From Maricaulis sp. (GTDB taxonomy: Bacteria > Pseudomonadota > Alphaproteobacteria > Caulobacterales > Maricaulaceae), in assembly GCF_017642925.1 (NCBI RefSeq), contig NZ_JAEPOL010000003.1:124001-188000 (forward strand): a stretch of DNA of 64,000 nucleotides. The letters run 5' to 3'. The translations under genes and the position numbers were made by a program. Shown one piece after another: positions 62,767-64,000 of this stretch. Numbering within the stretch: the stretch's first letter is position 1; each line of letters starts with the position of its first letter. A model generated the notes under the pieces. It did not search any database, was not told where the DNA came from, and was given only the letters and a program-made list of their open reading frames with translations.

Positions 62767-62867
62767 TTATGATCCATTTATCATATTTTGGTTTTATGAT
62801 GATTGGATCATAATCGAGCTTTATGCCCTAAAGATCATATTGACATTTTATGAGTTTTAGATCATAA
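62767..62867 (+). promoter_or_regulatory. hipB promoter and operator cluster (GATCATA boxes)
   Basis: Four copies of a GATCAT-centred box: TTATGATCC (62767-62775, inverted), GGATCATAA (62805-62813), AGATCATAT (62832-62840) and AGATCATAA (62859-62867). The first two are perfect 9-bp inverted partners. A strong promoter, TTGACA (62840-62845), 17 bp, CATAAT (62863-62868), is overlapped by the last box, so binding by HipB should repress it. Confidence 0.7.
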
Positions 62868-62886
62868 TTCTGTTAAAGGAGTCGCC

Positions 62887-63138
62887 ATGCAAAAAATAAT
62901 CCGTTCTCCAAAAGATTTTGGTCAACTGATCCGCCATGTACGTAAGCAGGCGGGGATGACCCAAAGCCAGCTCGCCGTTCGTAGTGGGGTCTGGCAGGAA
63001 ACCATTTCCAAGATTGAGAACGGCCATGCGGGCTCAAAGCTGGAGACAATCTTCGAGATTCTGGCCGCCCTTGATCTGGAGATTACAGGGCAAGAACGCT
63101 CGAAAGGATCAACAGACGATTTTGAGGATATGTTCTGA
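62887..63138 (+). CDS. hipB: HipB-like XRE-family antitoxin
   Basis: 83 aa. HTH_3 domain about residues 10-66: GQLIRHVRKQAGMTQSQLA, then GVWQETISKIENGHAGSKL, then IFEILAALDLEI. Acidic tail. Precedes hipA with a one-base overlap (TGATG). AGGAG precedes the ATG. Neutralises HipA and, with it, probably represses the operon through the upstream boxes. Confidence 0.92.
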   Translation: MQKIIRSPKDFGQLIRHVRKQAGMTQSQLAVRSGVWQETISKIENGHAGSKLETIFEILAALDLEITGQERSKGSTDDFEDMF

Positions 63139-64000
63139 TGGGGCGGCGTCGAAGCTACATACCGCTCAATATCTTTCTCAACAATCGGCTTGTTGGACAG
63201 ATGGAACGTCAAAAGGGCGGCGCGATCAATTTTCAATATGCCAGGGAGTGGCTCGATTGGGATACGAGCATGCCCATTTCTCTGTCACTGCCGCTGACAC
63301 AAGATCGCTACACAGGCGGCGCTGTTCTCGCCGTATTTGAAAACCTCTTGCCGGACAATGAAGCCATTCTACGCCGTGTTGCCGAACGCACGGGTGCGCA
63401 AGGCACGGACGCTTACAGCATGCTCTCGGCAATCGGGAGAGATTGTGTGGGAGCCCTGCAATTCGTTCCAGAAGGTGAGGATTCCACGCCTTCTGAAAAA
63501 ATCGAAGGCCGTCCCCTGACGGATGCACAGATAGGCAATCTGCTTCAAAACCTTGATGTCAGTCCTCTTGGCATCCGACCAGAAAATGACTTCAGGATTT
63601 CGATTGCTGGGGCGCAGGAGAAAACAGCGCTTCTCTTCCATGAAGGGCAATGGATGGAACCAGTTGGCACAACACCAACAACCCACATTATCAAGCCGCA
63701 GATTGGCAAGCTGCCCAACGGCATGGATTTATCCAATAGTGTCGAGAACGAGTTCGTATGCCTGAAGCTGATGGAAAATTTCGGACTGCGGGTTGCCAAG
63801 GCGGAGATACAAACATTTGCTAAACAAAAAGCGCTTGTCGTGGAGCGCTTCGATCGACTTTGGACGCGCAATAAGCGCCTGATACGCTTGCCGCAGGAGG
63901 ATTGTTGCCAGGCGCTGTCTGTCCCACCTACGCAGAAATACGAAAATGTCGGCGGGCCGGGCATCCCCGCGATAATGGAATTGCTACGCGCCAGCGACGA
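63138..64000 (+). CDS. hipA: HipA-like kinase toxin, N-terminal part (cut by window edge)
   Basis: About 287 residues are open to the right edge without a stop. N-terminal HipA domain: LNIFLNNRLVGQM, then SLSLPLTQDRYTG and FENLLPDNEAILRRVAERTG, all typical. The kinase domain begins with the Gly-rich ATP loop ISIAGAQEKTALL, the HIIKPQIGKLP strand and NEFVCLKLMENFGL; VERFDRLW follows. In known systems HipA phosphorylates glutamyl-tRNA synthetase. The catalytic Asp segment lies beyond the window. Confidence 0.92.
   Translation, partial: MGRRRSYIPLNIFLNNRLVGQMERQKGGAINFQYAREWLDWDTSMPISLSLPLTQDRYTGGAVLAVFENLLPDNEAILRRVAERTGAQGTDAYSMLSAIGRDCVGALQFVPEGEDSTPSEKIEGRPLTDAQIGNLLQNLDVSPLGIRPENDFRISIAGAQEKTALLFHEGQWMEPVGTTPTTHIIKPQIGKLPNGMDLSNSVENEFVCLKLMENFGLRVAKAEIQTFAKQKALVVERFDRLWTRNKRLIRLPQEDCCQALSVPPTQKYENVGGPGIPAIMELLRASD

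Overview
The window looks like a high-GC alphaproteobacterial chromosome of the Caulobacterales/Maricaulales type. The evidence is a gcrA cell-cycle regulator gene with CtrA-like and DnaA-like sites upstream, a phoR-pst-phoU-phoB cluster, an NAGGN osmolyte operon, M13 metallopeptidases and a NodT-type efflux system. The genus is an inference. No rRNA, tRNA or CRISPR array was recognised.

Positions 1 to about 44.8 kb are core-like, GC-rich and densely packed. In order: a cut-off ABC-2 permease and gcrA; a GH5 lipoprotein; a bicarbonate locus (alpha-carbonic anhydrase, SbtA-family transporter, PII-like protein, divergent LysR regulator); NAD(P)-binding, EamA and cyclase genes with a second LysR; phoR, a Pho box, pstC-pstA-pstB-phoU-phoB; a three-gene RND efflux operon; three tandem M13 peptidase paralogues, the last two followed by near-identical terminators and the first by a related one; a DUF819 membrane protein; a secreted repeat protein; a gamma-glutamylcyclotransferase-like protein; a PLP enzyme with a divergent Lrp regulator; an MFS transporter; the NAGGN operon; a DJ-1-like protein; and a porin/chemoreceptor pair.

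From about 44.9 kb to the right edge the sequence becomes visibly more AT-rich and turns into a mobilisable element: an oriT-like non-coding stretch, a tiny ORF, mobC, a relaxase, and later a VirD4/TraG-type coupling protein. Between relaxase and coupling protein lies cargo. This is a leftward, tightly overlapping seven-gene operon: ribbon-helix-helix regulator, MmeI-like DNA methyltransferase, HEPN/Abi-like protein, DEAD helicase, GIY-YIG nuclease, OLD-family ATPase/TOPRIM nuclease and UvrD helicase. The last two form a Gabija-like pair. Next to it is a roughly 500-bp non-coding block full of hairpins, followed by a VbhA-Fic module. A HipBA module follows the coupling protein, with hipA cut by the window edge.

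The most notable observation is that the methyltransferase/helicase/GIY-YIG set and the Gabija-like pair are joined by junctions of 1-14 nt overlap (one 31-nt gap). They sit under one recognisable promoter that appears to start the regulator mRNA at or next to its start codon. This is best read as one composite anti-phage/anti-plasmid island carried by an integrative mobilisable element.
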